Source of the DNA: Algoriphagus lacus
Lineage (GTDB): Bacteria > Bacteroidota > Bacteroidia > Cytophagales > Cyclobacteriaceae
DNA: 64,000 bases
Direction of reading: 5' to 3'
Assembly (NCBI RefSeq): GCF_003583985.1
Contig: NZ_QXML01000012.1
Location: forward strand, 1-64,000
Every line of letters begins with the position of its first letter. The stretch's first letter is position 1. Made by a program: the position numbers and the translations under genes. Positions 27,212-35,087 of the stretch are shown here, one piece after another. Below the pieces are notes generated by a model. The model saw only the letters and a list, made by a program, of their open reading frames with translations, was not told the DNA's origin and ran no database searches.

Positions 27212-28015
27212 TCACAGGATGATCAAAAGCGGAACCTCTGTGTGATAAGCCATTTCGAAAGAATGGCTTTTTTTGAAAATGCTCTCCATCAGGCCGCGGT
27301 GGTGGTGGCACATTCCCAAAATCATGTGCTGGTGCTCCTCAAGGAAACCATCCAATCCCTCCGATGCGGTTTCACCATAGTAGGTGTAGAATCTCACCGG
27401 GAGGTGAGGAAACTTGTTTTGGATGTATTTTTCCAACCCCAAGACTGCAAGGTCCTCCTTAAACCCATCAGTAGTTTGAACATGCAGAAATTCCAGGTAT
27501 AGATTCAAAAGCTGGGATAATGCGACCACTTTGTCAATTGATTCGGGTTCATGATTCGCAAATTCCAGAGCCAAGGTAATCCGTTGCAATTGGTTGATTT
27601 GGGTAGATTCAGGAACCACCAGTACGGGGCAGTTTGCTTCTTTTAACAGGTTAACCGCCGTACTGCCGAAAAGTGTCTTTTTGATCCCTGTAGCTCCTCG
27701 TGTTCCCATAATGATCAAGGTAGCTTCCCGCTCTTTGGCAATCCGCGCAATGCTTATTGATGCTGTCCCTTCGTGGATTTCATGGTCAAACTTCACCCCT
27801 GAGTTGCTGTATTTAGCCTCAAGTTCTTTAATCAACTTAGCGCTTTCCTTGTGCAAAGAGTCGAGCGCTACTGCGGCTTGGGAAGCAAAATCATAAACCA
27901 ATTCAATTATATGGACAATGGTAATTTCAGTTTTTCCCTTTTCAGATAATAGAATTGCCAACTCAAGTGCTTTGATGGAATTGTCTGAGAAATCTATTGG
28001 AACGATGATTTTCAT
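27212..28015 (-). CDS. universal stress protein of the sulfur cluster
   Basis: A 267-aa UspA-family protein. The first domain (about 1-140) has the full nucleotide-binding pattern (GTRGATGIKKTLFGSTAVNLL then PVLVVPE). The second (about 145-267) is degenerate and ends HTEVPLLIIL without the glycine motif. Its stop abuts the stop of the convergent Crp-family gene. A half-conserved Crp-type site lies at the standard distance upstream, which makes it a probable regulon member. Confidence 0.9.
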   Translation of the reverse strand: MKIIVPIDFSDNSIKALELAILLSEKGKTEITIVHIIELVYDFASQAAVALDSLHKESAKLIKELEAKYSNSGVKFDHEIHEGTASISIARIAKEREATLIIMGTRGATGIKKTLFGSTAVNLLKEANCPVLVVPESTQINQLQRITLALEFANHEPESIDKVVALSQLLNLYLEFLHVQTTDGFKEDLAVLGLEKYIQNKFPHLPVRFYTYYGETASEGLDGFLEEHQHMILGMCHHHRGLMESIFKKSHSFEMAYHTEVPLLIIL

Positions 28016-28032
28016 GATTCAGAGGCTTTTAG

Positions 28033-28077
28033 GAAAAATAGATTATCTCACCGAGAAAAAACAGGATAAAAGTCACC
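28033..28077 (-). promoter_or_regulatory. promoter of the UspA gene with degenerate Crp-type site
   Basis: On the minus strand GGTGACTTTTATCCTG (28062-28077) shares GTGACTTTTAT with the rhodanese site but has a poor right arm. Its centre lies 29.5 bp above TATTTTTC (28033-28040), the same distance as at sqr. The case rests on spacing and the shared 11 bases. Confidence 0.5.
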
Positions 28078-28144
28078 TTGACTATAATTTAATGTCAATG
28101 TAGAAAAGATCAGAATTAGCTTCATTCGAGCTTGCTGCCGTAAT

Positions 28145-28190
28145 TGTAACAATTGTCACCGCATTAGGGCATGGCTTGATCCTACTTTTG
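28145..28190 (+). promoter_or_regulatory. promoter of the tauE operon with Crp-like site
   Basis: TGTAACAATTGTCACC (28145-28160) contains the near-palindrome GTAACAATTGTCAC and resembles the general Crp core TGTGA-N6-TCACA. Its centre lies 30.5 bp above TACTTTTG (28183-28190), an exact TAnnTTTG -7 element. The ATG follows 25 bp later. Confidence 0.58.
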
Positions 28191-28214
28191 CAGCAGAATT
28201 AATTATAGAAAAAT

Positions 28215-29021
28215 ATGGACATCACTATCCTTATAGGTTTTGCTGCTGCGATTTTGATCGGTGTGAGTTTGGGACTCATCGGAGGAGGAGGATCTATTTT
28301 GACTGTACCGGTGTTGGTTTACATTCTTGGTGTTGATCCCGTTTTGGCTACTGCTTATTCTTTGTTTGTGGTAGGATCCACTTCCTTGGTTGGTGCTGGA
28401 ACCTACATGAAAAAAGGGCTGGTCAACTACAAGACCGCCTTAGTCTTTTCCATTCCATCATTTATAGCTGTTTTCCTGACTCGTAAATATATGGTGCCTG
28501 CATTTCCTGATCCGCTATTTAGCGTTGGCGAAATCGCAGTTTCCAAAAGTGTGGGAATCATGGTCTTCTTTGCCCTAATTATGTTGGCGGCCTCGATTTC
28601 GATGATTACAGGAAAGAAGTGTAAAGACTGCGACGAAAACGAAGAAATCAAATTTAACTTCCCGATGATTGCTTTGGAAGGATCTGTGGTAGGTGTAATC
28701 ACAGGTATAGTCGGTGCCGGAGGAGGATTTTTGATTATTCCTGCCTTGGTATTGCTCGCCAGACTTCCGATGAAAATGGCTGTTGGTACCTCACTTTTGA
28801 TTATTGCCGCTAAATCCCTGATTGGATTCCTGGGAGATGTTTCTACTCAAACTATTGACTGGCAGATGCTGTTAATCTTTACCGGATTATCCATCGTGGG
28901 TATCTTCATTGGTAGTGCTCTTTCCAAAAAAATAAATGAAAAGGCCCTAAAAACCGGATTTGGATGGTTTGTCCTCTTGATGGGTATCTATATTATCGGG
29001 AAAGAATTAACAGCCTTGTAA
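28215..29021 (+). CDS. TauE/SafE-family sulfite/organosulfur exporter
   Basis: A 268-aa inner-membrane protein with about eight helices and the two pseudo-repeats of the TauE/SafE family. The glycine-rich IGVSLGLIGGGGSILTVP occurs near residue 20, and IVGAGGGFLIIPAL near 170. Family members move sulfite, sulfoacetate or related anions across the membrane. A Cys pair (KKCKDCDEN) lies in the central cytoplasmic loop. With SQR and rhodanese, removal of sulfite or thiosulfate made from sulfide is the likely job. It is first in a three-gene operon. Confidence 0.9.
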   Translation: MDITILIGFAAAILIGVSLGLIGGGGSILTVPVLVYILGVDPVLATAYSLFVVGSTSLVGAGTYMKKGLVNYKTALVFSIPSFIAVFLTRKYMVPAFPDPLFSVGEIAVSKSVGIMVFFALIMLAASISMITGKKCKDCDENEEIKFNFPMIALEGSVVGVITGIVGAGGGFLIIPALVLLARLPMKMAVGTSLLIIAAKSLIGFLGDVSTQTIDWQMLLIFTGLSIVGIFIGSALSKKINEKALKTGFGWFVLLMGIYIIGKELTAL

Positions 29022-29024
29022 ACT

Positions 29025-29900
29025 ATGGTACAGGAATATTTCAAAATTTTCATCGACGGCTATTACGGGTACTGGAATTACCTCACTTCGGAAATTCTAT
29101 ACCCATCCTGGCACAATTACTTTTGGTGGTTAGTCGGGTTGTCGGTAGTCGTCTGGATGCTTGAAATTATTTTTCCCTGGAGAAAAAACCAGCCAGCTAT
29201 CCGTGAGGATTTCTGGTTGGATGGCTTTTACATGTTCTTTAATTTCTTTCTCTTTTCCCTGATAGTATACAATTCGGTTTCCAATGTTGCCGTGGAAGCG
29301 TTCAATGATTTCCTAGGATGGTTTGGGATCGAAAATTTAGTTGCAATTCAAGTGGGCAGCTGGCCAGTATGGTCGCAGTTTCTGCTAATGTTCCTGATTG
29401 CGGATTTTATCCAATGGAATGTTCACCGCTGGTTGCACCACAGTCCTTGGCTCTGGGAGTTTCACAAAGTCCATCATTCGGTGGAGCAAATGGGTTTCGC
29501 AGCACACCTTCGCTATCACTGGATGGAGACGATTGTGTACAAATCGGTTCAGTATATTCCATTGGCCATGATTGGATTTGGATTGGATGATTTCTTTATC
29601 CTGCATATTGTGACGATTGCGATTGGTCACCTCAACCACGCCAATGTCAAGATCACTTATGGCCCTCTTAAATACCTTCTGAACAATCCGGTCATGCACC
29701 TTTGGCACCATGCCAAGTATCTTCCTGAGGGAAGTCATGGAGTCAATTATGGAATTTCACTGAGCCTTTGGGATTATCTTTTTGGCACGGCCTATATCCC
29801 TAACGAAAACGAAAATGAACCACTCGGCTTTGACCATATCGAGGAGTTTCCAAAAACCTTTTGGTCGCAAATCACCTATCCATGGAACAAAAAGAAGTAA
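29025..29900 (+). CDS. fatty acid hydroxylase / sterol desaturase superfamily membrane protein
   Basis: A 291-aa membrane-bound di-iron protein. The His clusters of the superfamily are present: HRWLHH (about residues 128-133), HKVHHS (about 142-147), NHAN (about 204) and HLWHHAK (about 225). About four to five transmembrane helices surround them. It begins 3 bp after tauE and overlaps the next gene, so it is firmly part of the sulfur operon. The substrate is unknown. A lipid or hopanoid-type hydroxylation is only inferred from the family; co-expression with SQR is unexplained. Confidence 0.88.
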   Translation: MVQEYFKIFIDGYYGYWNYLTSEILYPSWHNYFWWLVGLSVVVWMLEIIFPWRKNQPAIREDFWLDGFYMFFNFFLFSLIVYNSVSNVAVEAFNDFLGWFGIENLVAIQVGSWPVWSQFLLMFLIADFIQWNVHRWLHHSPWLWEFHKVHHSVEQMGFAAHLRYHWMETIVYKSVQYIPLAMIGFGLDDFFILHIVTIAIGHLNHANVKITYGPLKYLLNNPVMHLWHHAKYLPEGSHGVNYGISLSLWDYLFGTAYIPNENENEPLGFDHIEEFPKTFWSQITYPWNKKK

Positions 29901-30151
29901 AGCGTACAGGCCTGTTCAATAACTGGGGGACTGTCATTATCCTGTGTGCTTCACTTGGGCTGGCTCCGTTTGTTCCCGAACCACATATTTGGGGGAAACT
30001 CAAATGGGTAGCCGGAGGTGCAGTAGGTATGAAGCTAATGGATTGGGGGGATTTGGTTTTTCATGGCCTTCCTTGGGTTTTGGTCATCCGTCTTGGGTTT
30101 ATTGAACTCAAAAACCGCATGAAACCCCAAACTTCCAAAGTCCTCAAGTGA
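29882..30151 (+). CDS. small two- or three-helix membrane protein of the sulfur operon
   Basis: An 89-aa protein (ATG 29882, inside the last codons of the preceding gene; overlap 19 bp). It has hydrophobic segments at about residues 14-30 and 58-75 and a Trp-rich middle (IWGKLKWVAGG). Similar short proteins occur beside TauE and rhodanese genes in Bacteroidota. The function is unknown. The downstream Crp-type site overlaps its stop codon. Confidence 0.78.
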   Translation: MEQKEVKRTGLFNNWGTVIILCASLGLAPFVPEPHIWGKLKWVAGGAVGMKLMDWGDLVFHGLPWVLVIRLGFIELKNRMKPQTSKVLK

Positions 30152-30192
30152 CTTTTATTACTGATCGGAAGAGGTTTAGGACGGTAAATTTG
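30147..30192 (+). promoter_or_regulatory. rhodanese promoter with Crp-type operator
   Basis: AGTGACTTTTATTACT (30147-30162) differs from a perfect AGTGA-N6-TCACT palindrome by one base. Its centre lies 30.5 bp above TAAATTTG (30185-30192), an exact -7 element, with the ATG 20 bp further on. The rhodanese can thus be transcribed separately from the tauE operon. Confidence 0.65.
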
Positions 30193-30211
30193 TCAAAAAA
30201 ATAAAACAACC

Positions 30212-30547
30212 ATGTTCAACTTCTTTAGCACCAAACCAAAAAACTACGAAGACATTCCTGCAGGTCCTTTTCATGACCTTATGCTTCAACCGGACACCGT
30301 GATCATTGATGTTAGAACGGCCGGAGAATTTTCCGGAGGAAAAATCAGAGGAGCCAGAAACATCGATATCATGTCTTCCAATTTTGTGAACCAGGTAAAA
30401 AACCTACCTAAAGACAAGACCTACCTCGTGTATTGCAGAAGTGGCAACCGGAGTGGCCAAGCTTGTGAAATCATGGCTGACTTGGGTTTTGAAAAGTTAA
30501 AAAATTTGTCGGGAGGCATCATGAGATGGCCTTTTGAAACAGTATAA
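30212..30547 (+). CDS. single-domain rhodanese (sulfurtransferase)
   Basis: A 111-aa cytoplasmic rhodanese domain with the active-site loop CRSGNRSG (Cys at about residue 76) and the VIIDVRTAGEFSGGKIRGARNI pattern. It transfers sulfane sulfur between persulfide carriers. Coming last in the SQR cluster, it probably handles the persulfide made by SQR, passing it to glutathione-like thiols, sulfite or protein acceptors. It has its own Crp-type promoter and a terminator downstream. Confidence 0.92.
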   Translation: MFNFFSTKPKNYEDIPAGPFHDLMLQPDTVIIDVRTAGEFSGGKIRGARNIDIMSSNFVNQVKNLPKDKTYLVYCRSGNRSGQACEIMADLGFEKLKNLSGGIMRWPFETV

Positions 30548-30585
30548 TCATAGGTAATTTTTGGGTTTAGGTTAATCATGAAAGG

Positions 30586-30613
30586 CCGGACAATAAATTG
30601 TCCGGTTTTTTTT
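30586..30613 (+). terminator. terminator after rhodanese
   Basis: Arms ccggacaa and ttgtccgg with loop taaa are followed by eight T. It is a textbook intrinsic terminator and closes the sulfur cluster. Confidence 0.92.
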
Positions 30614-30762
30614 GTGCCTTCTAAATCCAAAAAGCAGAACCGTATCGTATGTCTGTCAAAATCAATTTTTAACATCAGAAAATCGAGCAGATGGATGATT
30701 ATCAACCTGGCGAGATTTCTACAAGTAGCTTCTGGACTGACCGTAAAAACAATTTTAACCAC

Positions 30763-32277
30763 ATGAAAAAGGGAAAAATAAACTCGTTAGGCATTGCCTT
30801 GATTTTGTCGGCAATGGCATTGGTTTCTTGTCAGGATGACAATGCGCCAAAGGTAATCAACCCAGGAAATCCTCCTATGGTAAATCTTACCGCATTGGGA
30901 GAGGATAATCAGCTGTTTTTCTTTGAGGATGGGGATATTAATTTCCCTGCCGAAACGAAAACACTCACGGGTTTAGGTTCGGGTGAAAGCATTATTTCCA
31001 TCGATTACCGACCTGCCACGGGCCAACTATATGGACTGAGTTCTGCCAGTAGATTGTATCTGATCAATGAAAACTCCGGAGTGGCTACGCCACTCGGTGG
31101 TGGGCCTTTCACTCCTTCTATTGATGGGATGGGAGCTTCCATCGATTTTAATCCAACTGTCGATCGAATTCGGCTGGTCTCCCAAACTGGTCAAAATCTC
31201 AGACTTCATCCCGAAACAGGTGCTGTAGTAGCTGTGGACGGAACTATCAAGGGGGGGACAAATCCAAAAATCTCAGGAGTTGCTTACACAAACAGTGTCT
31301 CCGGTGCTACTTCCACAGTTTTGTATGACATTGATATTGAGGAAGACATCCTTTACATGCAAGTTCCGCCAAATGAAGGTGGATTACAGGAGGTAGGAAG
31401 TTTAGGTGAGGATTTTGACGGTGCCACTGATTTTGACATCAATCCGGATAACAGCATCGCATTGGCAGTGAGTCGGACTGTCAACCAATCCAGATTATTT
31501 CTCATAGACCTATCTTCCGGGAATGCAACTTGGGTTGGAAGATTCAAACAAGATATTGTCAGCATTGCATTTAAGACTAATCCGATTGCCTATGCTGCTG
31601 ATGCGACGGGAAAGTTGTATCGATTTAATCCCGAGAATCCGCAGCCTTCTATGGTCGACTTTCAGGGGCTTAAAATGGGAGAGCAAATCTTGGGACTTGA
31701 CTTTAGGCCAGCAAAAGGTCAATTACTAGCCATATCAAACAAAAGTCAACTTTACGTTGTGAATCCTTCCAATGGGATGCTTACTGCCATCGGAAATCAA
31801 TTGATGTCTATGGTTGAAGGTGAAATGGTTGGGTTTGACTTCAATCCTACAGTAGATCGTATCAGATTGGTTACCAATACTGGTCAGAACCTTAGACTTC
31901 ACCCTGATCTTGGGACCGTGGCAGCTACAGATGGCAGGTTAAATCCGGGATCTCCAATGGTTTCAGGTGCAGCGTATACTAATAATTTTGCTGGTAGTAC
32001 AACTACCACACTGTTTGTCATCGACCATGCTACAGGAATGCTTTATACACAAGCCCCGCCAAATGACGGAGTATTGGTTCCGGTTGGACCGATTGGTGTA
32101 TCGGTGACTGGTCAGAATGGATTTGATATCGGAGGGAATTCTGACAATGCCTTTGCAGTCTTTACAATAGGAAGTTCATCTGGAGTTTATAAGATCAACC
32201 TGGTGTCTGGGGCTGCCACAAAAGTTTCTGACTTGAATTTTACACCAGTAGCGATGGCACTTGGACTTGGGTTTTAA
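30763..32277 (+). CDS. lipoprotein with two DUF4394 domains
   Basis: A 504-aa outer-membrane or periplasmic lipoprotein. ATG 30763 is chosen because it yields a classic lipoprotein signal (ALVSC, Cys at about residue 23). After a short linker come two homologous domains of about 225 residues. Each contains DFNPTVDRIRLV.(Q/N)TGQNLRLHP, a SG.AYTN segment and Y.Q(V/A)PPN(E/D)G. This is the DUF4394 fold, probably a beta-propeller-like or solenoid array. No catalytic residues are known. It is monocistronic. Confidence 0.88.
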   Translation: MKKGKINSLGIALILSAMALVSCQDDNAPKVINPGNPPMVNLTALGEDNQLFFFEDGDINFPAETKTLTGLGSGESIISIDYRPATGQLYGLSSASRLYLINENSGVATPLGGGPFTPSIDGMGASIDFNPTVDRIRLVSQTGQNLRLHPETGAVVAVDGTIKGGTNPKISGVAYTNSVSGATSTVLYDIDIEEDILYMQVPPNEGGLQEVGSLGEDFDGATDFDINPDNSIALAVSRTVNQSRLFLIDLSSGNATWVGRFKQDIVSIAFKTNPIAYAADATGKLYRFNPENPQPSMVDFQGLKMGEQILGLDFRPAKGQLLAISNKSQLYVVNPSNGMLTAIGNQLMSMVEGEMVGFDFNPTVDRIRLVTNTGQNLRLHPDLGTVAATDGRLNPGSPMVSGAAYTNNFAGSTTTTLFVIDHATGMLYTQAPPNDGVLVPVGPIGVSVTGQNGFDIGGNSDNAFAVFTIGSSSGVYKINLVSGAATKVSDLNFTPVAMALGLGF

Positions 32278-32303
32278 ATAGGATTTTGGGTTTGTGGAAG
32301 TTT

Positions 32304-32330
32304 AAAAGCCTGGTCTATGATCAGGCTTTT
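32304..32330. terminator. bidirectional terminator between DUF4394 gene and TIGR03643 gene
   Basis: Arms aaaagcctg and caggctttt enclose a 9-nt loop and lie between convergent stops. Confidence 0.8.
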
Positions 32331-32614
32331 TATCTTTTGGATATTTTGTTGAGTGCAATTCCGCGCTGCATCCGTGAGTGAAAAACAGTCATCTCTTCCG
32401 GGCTTTTTTGTGCGTGTTTGGTAGCCCGACCTTGGACTCTTGCACGCCACATTTTGAACGAACTGCGCTTCATGTGTCGACGCATTATTTCAATGGTTTC
32501 TCCTTCGCTGATCCCAAATTGTGCCTTGATCGCATCAAAAGGAGTTCGGTCTTCCCAAGCCATTTCGATGATCCGATCGATTTCCAACTCAGTCAATTCC
32601 TTGATTTTTTCCAT
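32330..32614 (-). CDS. TIGR03643 (DUF2805) family protein
   Basis: A 94-aa basic protein of the TIGR03643 family (start MEKIKELTELEIDRIIEMAWEDRTPF, with the conserved FGI.EGETI.IMRRHMKRSSFKMWR core). It reads as a helix-turn-helix-like nucleic-acid binder. The family is known to occur beside photolyase/cryptochrome genes. Here it is divergent from one with only 30 bp between starts, so both must share a very compact control region. Confidence 0.9.
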   Translation of the reverse strand: MEKIKELTELEIDRIIEMAWEDRTPFDAIKAQFGISEGETIEIMRRHMKRSSFKMWRARVQGRATKHAQKSPEEMTVFHSRMQRGIALNKISKR

Positions 32615-32644
32615 GATTGAAAAACTTTAAAGCGTGGCTAAAGT

Positions 32645-34123
32645 TTGAATCAGGTGCAGAAAATTTCCATTGTTTGGTTGAAACGGGACTTGAGGCTGAG
32701 TGATCATCAGCCATTGGCTGAAGCTATCCGAGCCGGCTTTCCGGTTTTAATGCTGTATTGTTTTGAGCCATCTCTGACTTCCGCACCACAAAGTGATGAC
32801 CGGCATTGGAGGTTTGTATGGGAAAGCTTGGAGGATATGCAGAACCGGTTGAAAGTACGAGAAACCTCAGTGGCAATTTTCCATGCTGAGGTGAAGGATG
32901 TCTTTCAGCAGCTTACTGCCAACTTCCAAATCAATGCAGTCTATTCCCACATTGAAACTGGGATTCAGCTTACCTATAATAGGGACAAGGAACTTTCCCT
33001 TTTTTTCAGGGAAAATGAAATTTCTTGGTTTGAATATGCCCAACAGGGAGTTGCTCGGGGACTCAAAAACAGAAGTCGATGGAGAAATTCCTGGTTTGGT
33101 TTTGCCAAATCACCCCTTCAAAACCCAGATTGGAAAAAGGCAAGATTTATTCAGCTTTCAGAATCCTTCTGGAAAGGATTTCCTCAAAAAGAAATTCCTG
33201 AAGGATGGAAAATTCCAAATCCATCCATGCAGCCGGGAGGTGAATCAAAAGGAAGGTTGTACCTCAGGAGCTTTTTGGAAGAGCGGGTGAAAAACTATAG
33301 CCGTCATATCAGCAAGCCCGAACTCAGTAGAAAAGGCTGCAGCCGTATTTCTCCTTATCTAGCTTGGGGCTGTATTTCACTTAGGGAAGTCTATCAAAGC
33401 TCAGAACAAAAGTCAAAATCCGGATTCCAGGCTCGAAACTTCGCCAATTTTCAATCCCGGCTTCGCTGGCATTGCCATTTCATCCAGAAGTTTGAAATGG
33501 AAAGCAGAATGGAATTTGAACCCATCAATCGGGGATTTTTGAAAATGGAATATCCGGAGCGAAAAGACTGGATTCATGCCTGGGAGAACGGACAAACCGG
33601 TTACCCTTTAGTGGATGCCTGTATGCGCTGTCTTAGGGAGACCGGATACCTCAATTTCAGAATGCGAGCCATGGTGGTTTCCTTTTTGACTCATCATTTG
33701 AACCAAGATTGGAAAAGTGGGGCGGATTTTTTGGCAAGGATGTTTCTGGACTTTGAGCCGGGCATTCATTATCCTCAGCTCCAGATGCAGGCGGGTGTCA
33801 CGGGGATTAACACCATTCGCATTTACAATCCGCTAAAGCAATCACAGGATCATGATCCTCAAGGGGTTTTTATCCGAAAATGGGTTCCTGAATTAGCTAA
33901 ACTACCTGATGCTTTGATCCATACTCCTTGGGAATTAACTATGATGGAGCAGATGAGTATGGAGTTTTATTTGGGTAAAGACTACCCGTTCCCCATTGTT
34001 CCCTTGGAAAAAGCCGCTGCAGAAGCCAGGGACAGGATTTGGGCTGCACAAAAAGATCCTGAAATAGTCATAGAGGCAGATCGAATACTGGCGAAACACA
34101 AGCTGTCCAATCGCATGGTTTAA
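32645..34123 (+). CDS. cryptochrome/deoxyribodipyrimidine photolyase family protein
   Basis: A 492-aa flavoprotein of the photolyase/cryptochrome family. The N-terminal Rossmann-like antenna domain starts VWLKRDLRLSDH (about residues 10-21). The C-terminal helical FAD domain has FQSRLRWHCHF, GQTGYPLVDACMRCLRETGYLNFRMR and HYPQLQMQAGVTGIN. It repairs UV lesions or senses blue light. No ATG fits: the frame begins at TTG 32645, and GTG 32654 is an alternative, so the exact start is uncertain. It lies in a neighbourhood with TIGR03643 and DUF2256. Confidence 0.92.
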   Translation: MNQVQKISIVWLKRDLRLSDHQPLAEAIRAGFPVLMLYCFEPSLTSAPQSDDRHWRFVWESLEDMQNRLKVRETSVAIFHAEVKDVFQQLTANFQINAVYSHIETGIQLTYNRDKELSLFFRENEISWFEYAQQGVARGLKNRSRWRNSWFGFAKSPLQNPDWKKARFIQLSESFWKGFPQKEIPEGWKIPNPSMQPGGESKGRLYLRSFLEERVKNYSRHISKPELSRKGCSRISPYLAWGCISLREVYQSSEQKSKSGFQARNFANFQSRLRWHCHFIQKFEMESRMEFEPINRGFLKMEYPERKDWIHAWENGQTGYPLVDACMRCLRETGYLNFRMRAMVVSFLTHHLNQDWKSGADFLARMFLDFEPGIHYPQLQMQAGVTGINTIRIYNPLKQSQDHDPQGVFIRKWVPELAKLPDALIHTPWELTMMEQMSMEFYLGKDYPFPIVPLEKAAAEARDRIWAAQKDPEIVIEADRILAKHKLSNRMV

Positions 34124-34143
34124 GCAAAATTGAACTTTACCCA

Positions 34144-34221
34144 ATGATTGCCTATCAAAAGGATTTTCAGCCAGGCGAGAATGGCAAACTAGCCTTTGAA
34201 AACTATCTTATGAACACATGA
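34144..34221 (+). CDS. possible 25-codon leader ORF before the DUF2256 gene
   Basis: The frame from ATG 34144 encodes 25 residues rich in polar and aromatic amino acids and ends in a TGA that overlaps the DUF2256 ATG by 4 bases (ATGA). Translational coupling or a chance frame are both possible. There is no membrane segment or known motif. Confidence 0.3.
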   Translation: MIAYQKDFQPGENGKLAFENYLMNT

Positions 34222-34370
34222 AAAAAGAACATTTACCCGAAAAGATGTGCCCAGTATGCAACCGCCCCTTTTCCTGGAGAAAAAAATGGGAGAAGAACTG
34301 GGATGAAGTTAAGTACTGCTCTGACCGATGCAGGGGAGAAGCCAAAAAACTTCAAAAATCTCAACGATAA
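34218..34370 (+). CDS. DUF2256 zinc-ribbon-like small protein
   Basis: A 50-aa protein with two Cys pairs, CPVC (residues 11-14) and CSDRC (34-38), around an aromatic/basic WRKKW stretch. This is the DUF2256 pattern, a short zinc-binding domain that is typically coded near photolyases. It lies 94 bp behind the photolyase gene and completes the usual trio with TIGR03643. The last 10 bases overlap the end of the convergent membrane protein gene. Confidence 0.88.
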   Translation: MKKEHLPEKMCPVCNRPFSWRKKWEKNWDEVKYCSDRCRGEAKKLQKSQR

Positions 34371-35008
34371 GCTCCAATGTAGAAGCCCAGCCAAATCAAT
34401 AGGGGAAGGAAATAGGCTATAAGAACCACCAAGGTACTTTCTTCAATGCTTCTTCTGCTGATCGAATGAAAACCCAAAACCCAAAGGGCTCCGTATATCA
34501 ACTCGAAAATATTCAGTACCGATAGCGGATAAAGGTACTTTTCTTCCACATTTTCATGACCGACCAGCCACAATGCAGAAAGCGGTTCAAAATTTTGAAT
34601 ATCCAGGTAGGTGACACTCCCCGAAGGATTCATATAAATCAACAATCGAAGGAGTTCAGGGAAAATAAAAACGACTTCAGCCACCAAAGCAAACTTCCAA
34701 AGTTCTTTGAAATTGGCCTTGTACCCGATCATCAGCCCGATAGACCAAAATAGGAAGGCGGTAACTGTGAATTTCCAAAGCAGTGCAAAAGGAGTCCATA
34801 AGTAATTCAGGGTATTGAATATGTGAAAAAACATCAGCCCTCCTTGCTTTTCCAAATTCTCATAATCCGGGATGGATTCAAGGATCAACGTGTTCGTTAA
34901 AAACCTGATGACCAGGAAAATGATGACCAGAGTAAAAAAATAAAGCCTCTTGTCGAAATCAATCAACTCCTGTAGACGTTGTGCAAGTGGTGAAGCGGGT
35001 TTAGCCAT
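34361..35008 (-). CDS. hypothetical membrane protein
   Basis: A 215-aa protein with about five hydrophobic segments (about residues 23-42, 68-90, 100-122, 160-180, 192-212) and a short polar N-terminus. A loop containing LDIQNFEPLSALWLVGHENVEEKYLYPLSVLNIFELIYG is well conserved-looking. It has the look of Yip1-like or related small membrane proteins, but no family is secure. It overlaps DUF2256 at the 3' end and is divergent from the TPR gene. Confidence 0.75.
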   Translation of the reverse strand: MAKPASPLAQRLQELIDFDKRLYFFTLVIIFLVIRFLTNTLILESIPDYENLEKQGGLMFFHIFNTLNYLWTPFALLWKFTVTAFLFWSIGLMIGYKANFKELWKFALVAEVVFIFPELLRLLIYMNPSGSVTYLDIQNFEPLSALWLVGHENVEEKYLYPLSVLNIFELIYGALWVLGFHSISRRSIEESTLVVLIAYFLPLLIWLGFYIGAYR

Positions 35009-35057
35009 TTCCGGTTGTTAATGTGACCAAATCTAAACGATTGTTTGGATTTCGCCG

Positions 35058-35065
35058 TAGTTTTG
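35058..35065 (+). promoter_or_regulatory. -7 element before the TPR gene
   Basis: TAGTTTTG is an exact TAnnTTTG match 22 bp before the ATG. Confidence 0.5.
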
Positions 35066-35087
35066 CAGACGAAACGAAAAGAAAGTA

